A stretch of DNA of 64,000 nt from Bradyrhizobium sp. ISRA430. GTDB taxonomy: Bacteria > Pseudomonadota > Alphaproteobacteria > Rhizobiales > Xanthobacteraceae. The stretch lies in the NCBI RefSeq assembly GCF_029909975.1, contig NZ_CP094516.1:6550501-6614500 (forward strand). The letters are read 5' to 3'. The position numbers and the translations under genes were made by a program. A model generated the notes under the pieces. It saw only the letters and a program-made list of their open reading frames with translations, was not told where the DNA came from and did not search any database. Position 1 is the first letter of the stretch. Every line of letters starts with the position of its first letter. Shown here one piece after another: positions 50,015 to 59,675 of this stretch.

Positions 50015-50842
50015 CTACTTCGCCAGCTCCTTCGATCGCTTCGTCGCTGCGGCGATTGCGCGGATCATCAGATCGCGCAGGCCGGGCTCGCCCATCAGCA
50101 CTTCGAGAGCCGCAGCGGTGGTGCCGCCGGGCGAGGTCACGTTCTGGCGCAGCGTGCTTGTCGCAAGCTCCGAGCGGTGCAAGAGCTCGCCGGCGCCGGC
50201 GGCCGTTTCGCGTGCGAGCTTGGTCGCGAGCGCCTCGGGCAGGCCGGCTTCCACGCCGGCGCGGGCAAGCTCTTCGGCGAGCAGGAAGACGTAAGCCGGG
50301 CCCGAGCCGGAGACGGCGGTCACCGCATCCATCAGGGTTTCGTCGTCAACCCATTCCACCGAGCCGGTGGCGCGCAGCAATGCATCGGCCACCGCGCGCT
50401 GCTGCGTGCTGACATTGCTCGCCGCGACCGCAACGGTGATGCCGCGGCCGATCGCGGCCGGAGTGTTCGGCATCGCGCGCACCACCGCGCCGCCGCAGAC
50501 CTCCTGAAGCGAGGCGATCGTGGTGCCCGCCATGATCGACACCACCGAGGTCTTGTCCGAGACGAACGGCTTCAGCCTGGCGCCGGCCTCGCGGAAGGAT
50601 TGCGGCTTCACCGCGACGACCAGCGTCTCGACCGTGCCGGCCGCCGTCACATCGGGGTTGAGCGCAACGCCCTTTGCCGCGAGCGCGCTGATCTCCGGCG
50701 AGAGGTGCGGATCGATCACCGCAATGCGGCGCGGGTCGAGCCCGCCCGCCAGCCACCCGCTCAGCATCGCGCCGCCCATCTTGCCGGCGCCGGCGAGGAG
50801 GATGGTGCCGGTGACGTTTTGAAGAGTGCTGTCGTTCGCCAT
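50015..50842 (-). CDS. proC: Pyrroline-5-carboxylate reductase
   Basis: A 275-residue enzyme for the last step of proline synthesis, reducing pyrroline-5-carboxylate with NADPH. It has the dinucleotide-binding motif TILLAGAGKMGGAMLSGWLAGG near the start (about 13-34), the VVAVKPQ and RAMPNTPAAIG blocks, and the C-terminal signature AVSGSGPAYVFLLAEEL ... VTSPGGTTAAALEVL. ATG 50842 is preferred over a GTG four codons upstream, although neither has a strong ribosome binding site. It is downstream of the YbjN-domain gene on the same strand, separated by a 200-bp repeat element. Confidence 0.95.
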   Translation of the reverse strand: MANDSTLQNVTGTILLAGAGKMGGAMLSGWLAGGLDPRRIAVIDPHLSPEISALAAKGVALNPDVTAAGTVETLVVAVKPQSFREAGARLKPFVSDKTSVVSIMAGTTIASLQEVCGGAVVRAMPNTPAAIGRGITVAVAASNVSTQQRAVADALLRATGSVEWVDDETLMDAVTAVSGSGPAYVFLLAEELARAGVEAGLPEALATKLARETAAGAGELLHRSELATSTLRQNVTSPGGTTAAALEVLMGEPGLRDLMIRAIAAATKRSKELAK

Positions 50843-50863
50843 CGCTGTTGCCACACGTAAAAC

Positions 50864-51034
50864 CGTCGTCCTGGCGAAAGCCAGGACCCATTACCCCAAG
50901 GGGTTCTAGTGGATGAAGGGCAGAGCAACAAGGCGTGCCACAAGCGGCATCACGCGGTATGGGTCCCGGGCTCGCGCGGAGCCTGTCATCGGGTCCCGCT
51001 TCGCGCGGACCCGTTGGCGCGTCCCGGGACGACG
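50864..51034. repeat. TCCCGGCGAAGGCCGGGACC-type repeat element, copy 3
   Basis: Left arm CGTCGTCCTGGCGAAAGCCAGGACCCAT and right arm with GCGTCCCGGGACGACG face each other over about 170 bp, with an inner GGGTCCCG... pair. It is more diverged than the copy at 49,329-49,464. It occupies the gap between proC and the YbjN-domain gene. (The left arm quoted is 28 nt long; key residues are the CGTCGTCC end and GGACCCAT.). Confidence 0.5.
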
Positions 51035-51040
51035 AGGGCC

Positions 51041-51541
51041 TTACGCCTCTCCCACCGTATCGAACATCGCCGCGTCCATCGCTTCAGTCGTGGTCTTGCC
51101 TGCCCACACTACGAACTGGAACGCGGGAAAATAGCGCTCGCAGGCATGGATGGCGCCGGCGAGCATGGTCTCGCATTGCGCGGTCGAGGCGGTCAGGCCG
51201 GCGGGCAGCACCAGGGCCTGACGATGCATGATCATGCCGGTGTTGGTCCAAAGATCGAAATGCCCGATCCACAATTGCTCGTTGACGGCAGCGACGAGCC
51301 GCTGCACCTCCGGTCGGCGCGCGAGCGGAATCTTCATGTCGAACGCGCAGGCCAGATGCAGCGCCTCGATGTCGCCCATCCACGTGAAGGAGAGCTGATA
51401 GTCGGTCCACTGTCCCTTGGAGACGATGGTGAGCTCGTCCTCGCCGGAACGTTCGAACGGCCAGTTGTTGCTGGCGGCGATGTCCTCGACCACCGCGAGC
51501 GGATGGTTTCGGGAATCGATAGTGCCTTCGAGCAGGGACAT
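51041..51541 (-). CDS. YbjN domain-containing protein
   Basis: A 166-residue protein starting at ATG 51541 (MSLLEGTIDSRNHPLAVVEDIAAS). It has the YbjN-type core: NWPFERSGEDELTIVSKGQWTDYQLSFTWMGDIEALHLACAFDMKIP, WIGHFDLWTNTGMIMHRQAL and a C-terminal ACERYFPAFQFVVWAGKTTTEAM. The fold resembles type III secretion chaperones; the role of YbjN proteins is unclear (regulation or stress in E. coli). An upstream basic stretch in frame is not family-like. It is divergent from the ribH2 control region. Confidence 0.8.
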   Translation of the reverse strand: MSLLEGTIDSRNHPLAVVEDIAASNNWPFERSGEDELTIVSKGQWTDYQLSFTWMGDIEALHLACAFDMKIPLARRPEVQRLVAAVNEQLWIGHFDLWTNTGMIMHRQALVLPAGLTASTAQCETMLAGAIHACERYFPAFQFVVWAGKTTTEAMDAAMFDTVGEA

Positions 51542-51953
51542 GCCGTCTCGACCTCTTGCCTTCTTGTTGTCTTTGATACGCACGCGGTTGGCCCGGCGCA
51601 CGCTCCCTCAACGTCGCTACGCGATCCCCTCGGAGTCGCTGTTGCGATCCCTCGGATCAACGCGGGCCTGTCGCGATCAAGTGATGTGATTTGCGGAATC
51701 TGCGCAACTGGGTCCCGAGTCCGTCCACAACCTCGGACTCGTTCGTCCACAGCTCATCTCCGCCACAATTCTTAACGGGAAGAACAAACCGGAATCGGAT
51801 TCCCGAAAGGGCAACCGCTCACGAATTCCGCCCTGCGGGGCGGGACCGACATGGCGGCATGGGACCATGCGGTTTGCCTATGCGGAACGCACTTGCTGCG
51901 GCCGCGCACCCGCGTCATATTTCCGTTCAGGTCGCTCATCCCGGGCGGCCGAT
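51542..51953. other. Intergenic stretch before the FMN riboswitch, 412 bp
   Basis: Between the YbjN-domain gene and the riboswitch I find no coding sequence with a start site or motif. It includes an 8-bp inverted repeat CGAGTCCG and CGGACTCG (51,716-51,741, 10-nt loop) next to two GTCCACA words, of unknown meaning. The ribH2 promoter must lie here, probably in the AT-richer stretch 51,765-51,800. Confidence 0.45.
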
Positions 51954-52106
51954 GTTCTCAGGGCGGGGTGAAAGTCCCCACCGGCGGTAAGGGCCCAAAA
52001 GGCCTAAGCCCGCGAGCGCCTTCCAGCCGGGTTTTCGCCGAATGGAAGGGTCAGCAGATTCGGTGCAACTCCGAAGCCGACGGTCAAAGTCCGGATGAAA
52101 GAGAAC
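51954..52106 (+). promoter_or_regulatory. FMN riboswitch (RFN element)
   Basis: The conserved RFN blocks appear in order: closing stem GTTCTC (51,954) with GAGAAC (52,101), AGGGCGGGGTGAAAGTCCCC, ACCGGCGGTAA, AAGCCCGCGAGCG, GGTCAGCAGATTCGGTG, CCGAAGCCGACGGTCAAAG and TCCGGATGAAAGAGAA. This is the FMN-sensing aptamer that turns off riboflavin genes when FMN is plentiful. It lies 80 bp before the ribH2 start on the same strand. Confidence 0.97.
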
Positions 52107-52119
52107 GGTCGGTGGCAGA

Positions 52120-52135
52120 CGCATCGCAAGATGCG
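52120..52135 (+). terminator. Candidate riboswitch expression-platform hairpin
   Basis: CGCATC-GCAA-GATGCG, a 6-bp stem with a GNRA loop, 13 bp after the aptamer, followed by a moderately T-rich GCTGTTTGTCGTT. It could be an intrinsic terminator controlled by the riboswitch, or it could fold with the ribosome-binding region. The T-run is weak. Confidence 0.45.
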
Positions 52136-52186
52136 GCTGTTTGTCGTTCCGTGTGCCCTGATTCTGGTCCTTAACCGAGGAAAGCC

Positions 52187-52777
52187 ATGAATCAGATGTT
52201 GCAAGACCCGCAAGTCGAAGCTTCGCAAGCCCAAACTTCCGAACAAGCCCAAACGCAACCGCCGCCGGTTCCACAGGATCTGCCGCCGGTGCTCGAGCAT
52301 CCACGCTTCGCCAGGCCGCAACGCGTGGCCTTCGTGCAGGCCTGCTGGCATCGCGAGGTGGTCGAGGAGGCCCGCATCGCCTTCCTGAAGGAGGCGGAGG
52401 CACGCCACCTCAATCATGTCGACGTGTTCGAGGTGCCCGGTTCGTTCGAGATTCCGCTGCATGCACAGATACTCGCCAAGACGCGGCGCTATACCGCGAT
52501 CGTGGCAGCCGGCCTCGTCGTCGACGGCGGCATCTACCGTCACGAGTTCGTGGCCGACACCGTGATCAAGGCGCTGATGGACGTGCAGCTCCGCACCGAG
52601 GTGCCTGTGTTCTCGGCCGTGCTGACGCCGCAGCAATTCCATGAGACCGAGGTGCATTACGACTTCTTCCGCAAGCACTTCGCCATCAAGGGCACCGAAG
52701 TCGCGCAAGCCTGCGCCAACACGCTGCTCGGTCTCGAGCGCCTGCGCGGCCAGGTCGCGGCGGGAATCGTGGGGTAA
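52187..52777 (+). CDS. ribH2: 6,7-dimethyl-8-ribityllumazine synthase, RibH2 type
   Basis: A 196-residue enzyme for the penultimate step of riboflavin synthesis. A Gln/Pro-rich N-terminal extension (about 1-42) precedes the core: VAFVQACWHREVVEEARIAF, VDVFEVPGSFEIPLHAQILA, AAGLVVDGGIYRHEFVADTVIKALMDVQL and TPQQFHETEVHYDFFRKHF. The pattern YRHEFV and the tryptophan near the substrate site resemble the RibH2 (type II) synthases of Brucella and Mesorhizobium, which are decamers and also sit behind an FMN riboswitch. A separate RibH1 in the main rib operon is expected elsewhere. Start preceded by GAGGAAAG. Confidence 0.93.
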   Translation: MNQMLQDPQVEASQAQTSEQAQTQPPPVPQDLPPVLEHPRFARPQRVAFVQACWHREVVEEARIAFLKEAEARHLNHVDVFEVPGSFEIPLHAQILAKTRRYTAIVAAGLVVDGGIYRHEFVADTVIKALMDVQLRTEVPVFSAVLTPQQFHETEVHYDFFRKHFAIKGTEVAQACANTLLGLERLRGQVAAGIVG

Positions 52778-52816
52778 GCTGCTTGATCGGTGAGGGACGG
52801 GACGGGAGGACCGCGC

Positions 52817-52985
52817 TCTCCCTCGCCCCGCTTGCGGGGTCGCGACGAGCTTCGCTCGCGCTGAGAGGGTGGGGTGAGGGGAGTCTCCGCAACGTCGGTG
52901 AGGGCGGGACTCGCGGAAGCTCCCCCTCACCCGGAATTCAAGCTTCGCTCGAATTCCGGCCTCTCCCCGCAAGCGGGGAGAGGCA
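52817..52985. repeat. CCCCGCTTGCGGGG-type repeat pair
   Basis: Left unit CGCCCCGCTTGCGGGGTCGC and right unit CTCTCCCCGCAAGCGGGGAG in opposite orientation, with inner segments GACGAGCTTCGCTCGCG and GAATTC-AAGCTTCGCTC-GAATTC. It fills the 217-bp gap between the convergent ribH2 and prs genes and may end both. Confidence 0.55.
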
Positions 52986-52994
52986 AAGAAAAAA

Positions 52995-53948
<954 letters not shown>

Positions 53949-54142
53949 AGACGTTTCCTCCCGCGCTTTGCTGGATACGACTTTCAACATCTCAGACCCA
54001 CTGGAAGCACGGTTTACGACGGGCGAGGAAATATCAGGCCCAAGGCCGCACTGGCAACCCGGGATGCTACGTTTTCCATGCGAAAATCCCGAGTCGGGCC
54101 AACGGTTTGGCCGGGACTTCTGAAAATACCTGGGGGCGTGGT

Positions 54143-54778
54143 TTAGCGCTGGTTATCGCTGGCATAGCCGAGTGCGGAGGCGGGCATGTCCGGCGCTATG
54201 GCGCCCGGCAGCACACCCGCCACCGCCGGTCCCCTCAGCCCCGGGGCAGCCCCCGGCACATCCGGCGAAGTCCCGTTGATCATATTGGAAAGTCCGCTGA
54301 ATCCGGCCTGGGCGATCTTCCGCAGGACGAGGTCGTCGGCGGCTAACCAGGGGTCGCGCCCGCCCTTGGCCGAGGCCGGTTCCTCGCCCGACAGCCGCAG
54401 CGCGCGCTGCTGATTGGCGTCGTAGACGTCCCAGACCCAGGCGATCACGGTCTTGCCGCGCACGACCTGGGCGGAGAGGTAGCTGCGCACGCGGTAGGCG
54501 GCCGCCCCTTCGCGGGAGACGATCGACAGGCTGCGCAGCTTGGATTCGCTGTCGAGCACGCCCACCATGCGGTCGAACACCTGCGGCGGCGGCCCGTCGA
54601 TGGATTCGAAGGCCACGGTCGCGCCGCTGCCCGCGCTCGGCGCCATCGCATACGAGTTGCTCGGCGCCCCGCCGCCGGCACAGCCGCCGAGCGCGCAAGC
54701 AATCGCGACCGATGCGGCCGCGATTGCGGCGCGCACGGTTGTCCCGGTTTGGCGCAGACGGGTTGACGCTTCCCTCAT
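54143..54778 (-). CDS. Putative lipoprotein of unknown function
   Basis: A 211-residue protein with a lipoprotein signal: basic start [20 protein letters not shown], hydrophobic stretch, and lipobox ALGGC-AGG with the acylated Cys at about 33. The mature part begins with a Gly/Ala/Ser-rich linker, then a folded part with [36 protein letters not shown] and [20 protein letters not shown]. The C-terminus is Pro/Gly/Ala-rich. It may be an outer-membrane-attached periplasmic protein. lgt and lspA, which would process it, are both in the window. I recognise no family. Confidence 0.7.
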   Translation of the reverse strand: MREASTRLRQTGTTVRAAIAAASVAIACALGGCAGGGAPSNSYAMAPSAGSGATVAFESIDGPPPQVFDRMVGVLDSESKLRSLSIVSREGAAAYRVRSYLSAQVVRGKTVIAWVWDVYDANQQRALRLSGEEPASAKGGRDPWLAADDLVLRKIAQAGFSGLSNMINGTSPDVPGAAPGLRGPAVAGVLPGAIAPDMPASALGYASDNQR

Positions 54779-54793
54779 TGCGCCTTGCGATAT

Positions 54794-54811
54794 CGTTAAA
54801 ATACCTTAACG
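54794..54811. promoter_or_regulatory. Inverted repeat CGTTAA-N6-TTAACG in a divergent promoter
   Basis: A perfect 6-bp inverted repeat CGTTAA-AATACC-TTAACG, 16 bp before the lipoprotein gene start and 61 bp before the start of the divergent exported-protein gene. It resembles a CtrA box but the spacer is 6 rather than 7 nt. Either a regulator site or a promoter element. Confidence 0.4.
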
Positions 54812-54871
54812 TCTAGGGCAGGCGGGACACAGGGCTTAACTGATCAAGCCAGTGCGCATGGGGACGGTCGG

Positions 54872-55447
54872 ATGAGGGGCTTGGCGTTCGGCGTGATCGT
54901 CGCGTGCCTTGGGTTGGTGCCGGCTGCCGCTGAGGAGAGTGCGGCGGAAGTCATTCGATCCTTTGGATTGATCGGGACGTGGTCGGTCGATTGCAAACGG
55001 GATCCAAATCAGGTTTGCACGAACAACGGTTGCGGCGCGCGACTGACCTACGTTGTACCCTTCTCCGGACCGCCGACGATCAGAAACGTCATCGGCACGT
55101 TTTCACCAGGGCAGGTCAGGACATTCGTCAGCACGATCTATTCCGCAACTCGGGTCGCGGACGACAAGATCAAGATCGTGTCGGTTCAAGACCCTCCACC
55201 TAGCACGACGCTGGTGTGGTGGCGGCAACCTGGCGAGGTCTGGGAGATCGTCCTGCTCAAGGTCGGCGACAAATATCGCACATTTTCCGCACATCGCGAG
55301 GATCGGAAGAAGATTGACGTCGAAGAGGGTTTTGAGGTCCGGCCGCCACCGCCACCTCCACCCGCCAAGGCCTACGATGTGCTGCTGACGCAATGGGTGC
55401 GCACGCAGCGGCAAATGCCGCTATTCGAGAAGTGCAGCGACCAATGA
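54872..55447 (+). CDS. Exported protein of unknown function
   Basis: A 191-residue protein with signal peptide MRGLAFGVIVACLGLVPAAA ending AAA-EES. The mature part starts with SAAEVIRSFGLIGTWSVDCKRDPNQVCTNNGCGARLTYVVPFSG; the GTWSxDC motif with nearby cysteines and a later ARVADDKIKIV / TLVWWRQPGE resemble small lipocalin-like beta proteins, but I cannot place it in a named family. Near the C-terminus is a proline run (RPPPPPPPA) and a final Cys. It is divergent from the lipoprotein gene and convergent with pgeF. Confidence 0.65.
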   Translation: MRGLAFGVIVACLGLVPAAAEESAAEVIRSFGLIGTWSVDCKRDPNQVCTNNGCGARLTYVVPFSGPPTIRNVIGTFSPGQVRTFVSTIYSATRVADDKIKIVSVQDPPPSTTLVWWRQPGEVWEIVLLKVGDKYRTFSAHREDRKKIDVEEGFEVRPPPPPPPAKAYDVLLTQWVRTQRQMPLFEKCSDQ

Positions 55448-55501
55448 GGGATGAGACGCGGTGGCGATTTGGCCTAACGTCATCGTCGTCTCTGGAGGCT
55501 C

Positions 55502-56269
55502 TTACCCTTCCAGCGCGATGGCGTGGATGTGCCGGCCGTAATCCGGCTCCTTGCGATGCACTGAGCGGCGGTAGCTGAAGAAGCGTTCGTCGGCATAGGT
55601 GTCGAGACCGAGATCGTCGATCATCAAGATGCCGGCGGCCTCCAGTCGCATCCGGATGAAGCCGGCGAGATCGAACATCGCATGGCCGTCGCGCACCGAG
55701 GGGATGAAGAACATCGCGTTGTCTGCATCCGCCTCGATGAAGCGCGCGACGAACTCGTTGCCGACTTCATAGCTCTCCTGGCGGATCAGCGGGCCGACCG
55801 CGGCGATGATGCTGCTGCGCGCAGCGCCGAGCTTCTCCATCGCCGCTATCGTCTGTTCCAGCACGCCGGTCAGCGCGCCTTTCCAGCCGGCATGCGCGCC
55901 GCCGATGACGCGCGCATGGGGATCGACGAACAGCACGGGCCCGCAATCGGCGGTGGAGACACCGAGCGCGATGCCGGGCGTCCTGGTGACGAGCGCATCG
56001 CCCTTGGGTCGCGGCCCGCTCGGCCACGCGCTTTCGGCGACGAGGACGTCGGGCGAATGGATCTGGTGCAGGCTGAGAAAGCGCTCCGGCGCGACGCCGA
56101 CATGCTCGGCCATGCGGCGGCGATTCTCCGCGACGTGGGCCGGATCGTCGTTGGAGCCGAGCCCGCCGTTGAGCGCGGCATAGATGCCGCCGGAGACGCC
56201 GCCCTCGCGGGTGAAGAAGGCGTGGCGCAGGCCAGGCACTGCCGACAGCAGCGACGAAGCAATGGTCAT
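55502..56269 (-). CDS. pgeF: Purine nucleoside phosphorylase / polyphenol oxidase family protein (YfiH, PgeF)
   Basis: A 255-residue protein of the copper- or zinc-binding DUF152/YfiH family. It has FFTREGGVSGGIYAALNGGLGSNDDPAHVAENR at the N-terminus, the metal-site residues in SLHQIHSPDV (His), STADCGPVLFVD (Cys) and GGAHAGWKGALTGVL (His), and the C-terminal DLGLDTYADERFFSYRRS. Members have been described as laccases, as purine nucleoside phosphorylases and as a peptidoglycan-editing factor. Its ATG overlaps the stop of the upstream methyltransferase gene (ATGA), giving the conserved lgt-methyltransferase-pgeF order. Confidence 0.92.
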   Translation of the reverse strand: MTIASSLLSAVPGLRHAFFTREGGVSGGIYAALNGGLGSNDDPAHVAENRRRMAEHVGVAPERFLSLHQIHSPDVLVAESAWPSGPRPKGDALVTRTPGIALGVSTADCGPVLFVDPHARVIGGAHAGWKGALTGVLEQTIAAMEKLGAARSSIIAAVGPLIRQESYEVGNEFVARFIEADADNAMFFIPSVRDGHAMFDLAGFIRMRLEAAGILMIDDLGLDTYADERFFSYRRSVHRKEPDYGRHIHAIALEG

Positions 56270-57384
56270 GAGGCCCCTCCAGCCTGTTCGAGATCGCTAA
56301 GCCCCGCAATTCCGGTCAGCCGCGGCTCGGAGATGCCGAGCACCTTGAACATCGAGCCCATGCCGCCGCGTCCGGTGTCGGTCAGACGCTTCAGCGCCAC
56401 CGAAATGTCGCTGGCGATGTCCGGCGTCGCCTTCTGCATCAAGGCGGCCGCGCGGGTTTCGATGCCGATGCGCTTGAGGAAATCGCCCTGCGTCACCGGG
56501 CCGTGTACGCGGGCGCCGACGTCCTCGGCCGCGCGCGCCAGCGCCTGGAAGTCGACATGGGCGGTGACGTCGGCCCGGCCCGGCGCTTTCAAGGGATCGG
56601 CGAAGGAGTGGCGTGCGATCGCCTGGAACGTGTCGCCGGCGTCGCTGCGCAAGTGGCCGTAGTCGATGATCAGCGCCGCGCCGTCCTGCTCGCGCACCCG
56701 CCTCGCGAGCTTCATGACCTCGGTGTCGGGGCGCCATTCGAACACGGCGCCGACGGGCGCGGCGCGCACCAAGCCCGGCAGCAGCACGTCGAAGCGCGGC
56801 GTCGGGTCGGCCGCCGCGCCGAACTGAAGCCTGCCGTTGTCGTCGATCTCGATCACGCGCTCATGCCAGCCGTTCTCGTGCCGGACCATCTGGTGGATCG
56901 GCAGCACGTCGAAATATTCGTTGGCGAGGATGATGCTCGGGCCTTCGGGCACGTCGTCGATGGTCTCGTGCCAGGTGATGTTGCGCATGCCAGAGAGCGT
57001 CGCCCTCTGCCGTTCGCGCAGCACCGGGTTGACTTCGACCATGTGGATATGAAGCGCCTGGAAGAGCGGCGGCAGCACGCGAAGCGCGCGCAGCGCATCC
57101 GCCATCATGGTGCCGCGGCCCGGGCCGAGCTCGATCAGCCGCAGCATCTGCGGCGAGCCCATCTGCCTCCACACCGACGCGCTCCACAGGCCGAGTAGCT
57201 CGCCGAACATCTGGCTGACTTCGGGCGCGGTGGTGAAGTCGCCCTCGCGGCCGAGCGGATCGCGCGAGACGTAATAGCCGTAGCGCGGATGCATCAGGCA
57301 CAGTTCCATGTAGCGCCAGACCGGCATCGGGCCCGACGATTTGATCAGTGCCTTGATCTCGTTCAACAGCGGCGAGTCGGTCAC
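56266..57384 (-). CDS. SAM-dependent methyltransferase, NDUFAF7/MidA family
   Basis: A 372-residue protein starting at GTG 57384 with AAGG upstream. Family blocks: PVWRYMELCLMHPRYGYYVSRDPLGREGDFTTAPEVSQMFGELLG, the SAM motif IELGPGRGTMMADALRA, ILANEYFDVLPIHQ and ALIIDYGHL. Its mitochondrial relative NDUFAF7 methylates an arginine of a complex I subunit, so an arginine methyltransferase acting on NADH dehydrogenase is a reasonable guess. It lies 21 bp after lgt and overlaps pgeF by four bases, so the three genes form one operon. Confidence 0.9.
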   Translation of the reverse strand: MTDSPLLNEIKALIKSSGPMPVWRYMELCLMHPRYGYYVSRDPLGREGDFTTAPEVSQMFGELLGLWSASVWRQMGSPQMLRLIELGPGRGTMMADALRALRVLPPLFQALHIHMVEVNPVLRERQRATLSGMRNITWHETIDDVPEGPSIILANEYFDVLPIHQMVRHENGWHERVIEIDDNGRLQFGAAADPTPRFDVLLPGLVRAAPVGAVFEWRPDTEVMKLARRVREQDGAALIIDYGHLRSDAGDTFQAIARHSFADPLKAPGRADVTAHVDFQALARAAEDVGARVHGPVTQGDFLKRIGIETRAAALMQKATPDIASDISVALKRLTDTGRGGMGSMFKVLGISEPRLTGIAGLSDLEQAGGAS

Positions 57385-57405
57385 GGCCTGCCTTCTCGAA
57401 AGGAA

Positions 57406-58251
57406 CTAACGAACGGCCTCTGCCGGCCTCGGCGCCCCGCGCCGCACAGCCCATACAATAAGTATGCCGCCGACAATAAGCATCGGGATCGACAGCAGCA
57501 TGCCCATGGTTAATCCGCCCCACAGGAAGCCGAGCTGGACGTCCGGCTCGCGGAAATGCTCACCGGCGATCCGGGTCAGGCCATAGATCAGGATGAAACT
57601 GCCGAGGATCATGCCCGGTCGTTTCAGCGCGCCGAGGCGGATCATGACCGCGAGCACGGTGAACAGCAGGATACCCTCCATTCCAGCCTCATAGAGCTGA
57701 CTCGGATGGCGCGGCAAATGCGTGGGATCGTTGGGGAAGATCATAGCCCAGGGCAGGTCCGGGTCGGTGGCGCGGCCCCACAATTCGCCATTGATGAAAT
57801 TGGCGATGCGGCCGAGCAGCAGCCCGACCGGGGCGACCGCGGTGGTGATGTCGCCAAGCGACAGGATCGAGATGCCGTTGCGATAGGCAAACCACATCAC
57901 CGCGACGACGCAGCCGAGGAAGCCGCCATGGAAGGACATGCCGCCCTCCCACAACCGGAAGATCGCGGCGGGATGCTCGATGAAGAAGGGCAGGTTGTAG
58001 AACAGCACGTAGCCGGTGCGGCCGCCCAGGATGATGCCGAGCGTGACCCACAGGATGAAGTCATCGATCTGCACCAGCGAGATCGGCGCTGGCCCGCTCC
58101 ACAGTTTCTCGTTCTTCAGCAGCGAGCGCGCATAGAGCCAGCCAAATACGATGCCGCAGATATAGGCCAGAGCATACCAGCGGATGGCGAACGGTCCGAT
58201 CGCGATTGCGATCGGATCGAAGGACGGGAAGTCGATGAGCAGGAGGGGCAT
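57406..58251 (-). CDS. lgt: Prolipoprotein diacylglyceryl transferase
   Basis: A 281-residue inner-membrane enzyme with seven hydrophobic segments. It transfers diacylglycerol from phosphatidylglycerol to the lipobox cysteine of prolipoproteins, ahead of LspA. Family blocks: [73 protein letters not shown] (with the signature GRxxNFxNxExxG) and [19 protein letters not shown]. It starts the lgt-methyltransferase-pgeF operon. Confidence 0.97.
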   Translation of the reverse strand: MPLLLIDFPSFDPIAIAIGPFAIRWYALAYICGIVFGWLYARSLLKNEKLWSGPAPISLVQIDDFILWVTLGIILGGRTGYVLFYNLPFFIEHPAAIFRLWEGGMSFHGGFLGCVVAVMWFAYRNGISILSLGDITTAVAPVGLLLGRIANFINGELWGRATDPDLPWAMIFPNDPTHLPRHPSQLYEAGMEGILLFTVLAVMIRLGALKRPGMILGSFILIYGLTRIAGEHFREPDVQLGFLWGGLTMGMLLSIPMLIVGGILIVWAVRRGAPRPAEAVR

Positions 58252-58265
58252 CGCGCCTTCTGTAT

Positions 58266-58997
58266 CTAGACGAGATTGCGGCGATAGAGTGCGAGCAGCC
58301 GCTCCCAGTGCCGCTCGGCCGCGTCGCGGTCATAGACCGGACGCTTGGGGAAGGCGAAGCCGTGATGGGTGCCAGGATAGATCTCGACCTCGGCCTTCGC
58401 ACCGCTCATACCCTGCTTCACCTTCTCGATGATCTCGGCCGGCGCATAGATGTCGGTCTCGGCGCAGGCGAAATAGAGTTCGGCCTTGGTCTTGCCGGCG
58501 GCGAGATGCGGGCTGTCGTCCTGGTCCGTCGCAAGCTGCGTGCCGTAGATCGAGGCGGCCGCTTTCACGCGATCGGGAAAATGCGTGGCGGCGTTGACCG
58601 CGTAGCGGCCGCTCATGCAATAGCCGACGGTGCCGACGATCTTCGTGTTCGCGGCGGCCTGGCCCTCCGCATAGGCGAGCAGGGCTTTGCTGTCCTCCAT
58701 GATCATGGGAATGCTGAGCGAGCTCATGAGCTGGAACATGCGCTTGCGTTCCGGCGCATTCGGGTCGGCCGGTAGCGCTCCGAGCTCCATTACGCCGGAG
58801 CGGTAGTAGAGATTCGGCAGCATCACGTAATAGCCCGATGTCGCGAGCCGGCGCGCCATGTCGCGCAGCTCCTCGCGGATCGCCGGCGCATCCATGTAGA
58901 ACAGGATGACCGGAAACGGCCCGCCGCGTTCGGGATGGGAGATGAAGGTTGCGGTGTGGCCGTCCTTGGTGGGAATTGCGATCTGCTGGTCGATCAT
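58266..58997 (-). CDS. Dienelactone hydrolase family protein
   Basis: A 243-residue cytoplasmic alpha/beta hydrolase. The start at 58997 ([18 protein letters not shown]) avoids an unconserved upstream stretch. The triad is complete: Cys in [13 protein letters not shown], Asp in CAETDIYAP and His in [13 protein letters not shown] opens dienelactones in chlorocatechol breakdown, but most family members act on other carboxylic esters, so the substrate is unknown. It lies 14 bp downstream... on the 5' side of lgt on the same strand and may share its transcript. Unlike the family member at 696-1526, its nucleophile is present. Confidence 0.88.
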   Translation of the reverse strand: MIDQQIAIPTKDGHTATFISHPERGGPFPVILFYMDAPAIREELRDMARRLATSGYYVMLPNLYYRSGVMELGALPADPNAPERKRMFQLMSSLSIPMIMEDSKALLAYAEGQAAANTKIVGTVGYCMSGRYAVNAATHFPDRVKAAASIYGTQLATDQDDSPHLAAGKTKAELYFACAETDIYAPAEIIEKVKQGMSGAKAEVEIYPGTHHGFAFPKRPVYDRDAAERHWERLLALYRRNLV

Positions 58998-59161
58998 CTC
59001 TTGCGCCTTGTGATTCTTCTTATGCAGGGACGTTGAATACGATTGCAAGGAAACCAGGGCATGACAAGGATACCTCCGGGCCGGGCAAAGGCCCTTGAAC
59101 CGTCCTGTCCGGATTGCCATTGTTCCTTGAGCTGTTCGCGCAAAGTTTATCGGAGGCCGCC

Positions 59162-59425
59162 ATGACCCAGACCACCAATCGGTTTTTCGACGAGATCGGC
59201 CGTCTGATGAACGACGCCGCCGGTGCCGCCCAGGGCGTCAAGCGCGAGTTCGATACCGTGATGCGCAGCCAGGCCGAAAAATTCCTGCGCGACATGGATC
59301 TGGTCAAGCGCGAGGAGTTCGAGGCGGTCAAGGACATGGCGCGCCTCGCCCGCGAGGAGAACGAGGCGCTGAAGGCACGGATTGCGGCGCTGGAGGCCAA
59401 GCTGGGCGGAACATCGACGGCTTGA
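59162..59425 (+). CDS. UbiK-like accessory factor (BMFP domain)
   Basis: An 87-residue protein starting at ATG 59162 (MTQTTNRFFDEIGRLMNDAAGAAQGVKREFD). The N-terminal amphipathic helix and a C-terminal coiled coil (KREEFEAVKDMARLAREENEALKARIAALEAKL) are the layout of the YqiC/UbiK family, which trimerises and helps ubiquinone synthesis under air in E. coli. An earlier in-frame ATG (59114) adds residues not seen in the family. GGAGGC lies a few bases before the start. It is divergent from the dienelactone hydrolase gene. Confidence 0.82.
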   Translation: MTQTTNRFFDEIGRLMNDAAGAAQGVKREFDTVMRSQAEKFLRDMDLVKREEFEAVKDMARLAREENEALKARIAALEAKLGGTSTA

Positions 59426-59443
59426 GGGGCTCATCAATTGCCC

Positions 59444-59522
59444 GTACCCGGATCCAGCGCAGCGCAATCCGGGAGCCGCGTTCCACCCGGATTTCGCTGC
59501 GCTCCATCCGGCCTACCCGGTA
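59444..59522. repeat. Inverted-repeat element, CCGGATTTCGCTGCGCTCCA type
   Basis: GTACCCGGATCCAGCGCAGCGCAATCCGGG and ACCCGGATTTCGCTGCGCTCCATCCGG units face each other (each longer than 20 nt; key parts are CCGGAT and AGCGCAGCG/CGCTGCGCT). GTAC-like ends close the element. Related to 1,536-1,615. It lies between ubiK-like and rplY. Confidence 0.55.
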
Positions 59523-59675
59523 CTGGTCGGCGGCCCATTCTCCTTGTCATTTCCGCATCTTCCGGGTAAAAGCCCGCCACGTCCGCGGCCCCCGCACCCC
59601 TGGAGGCTTGCTGTGGACAGCACCATGGGCCGCCTTGCGGCCCATTAACTTTTGCAAAAACAAGGACTTAACGTT

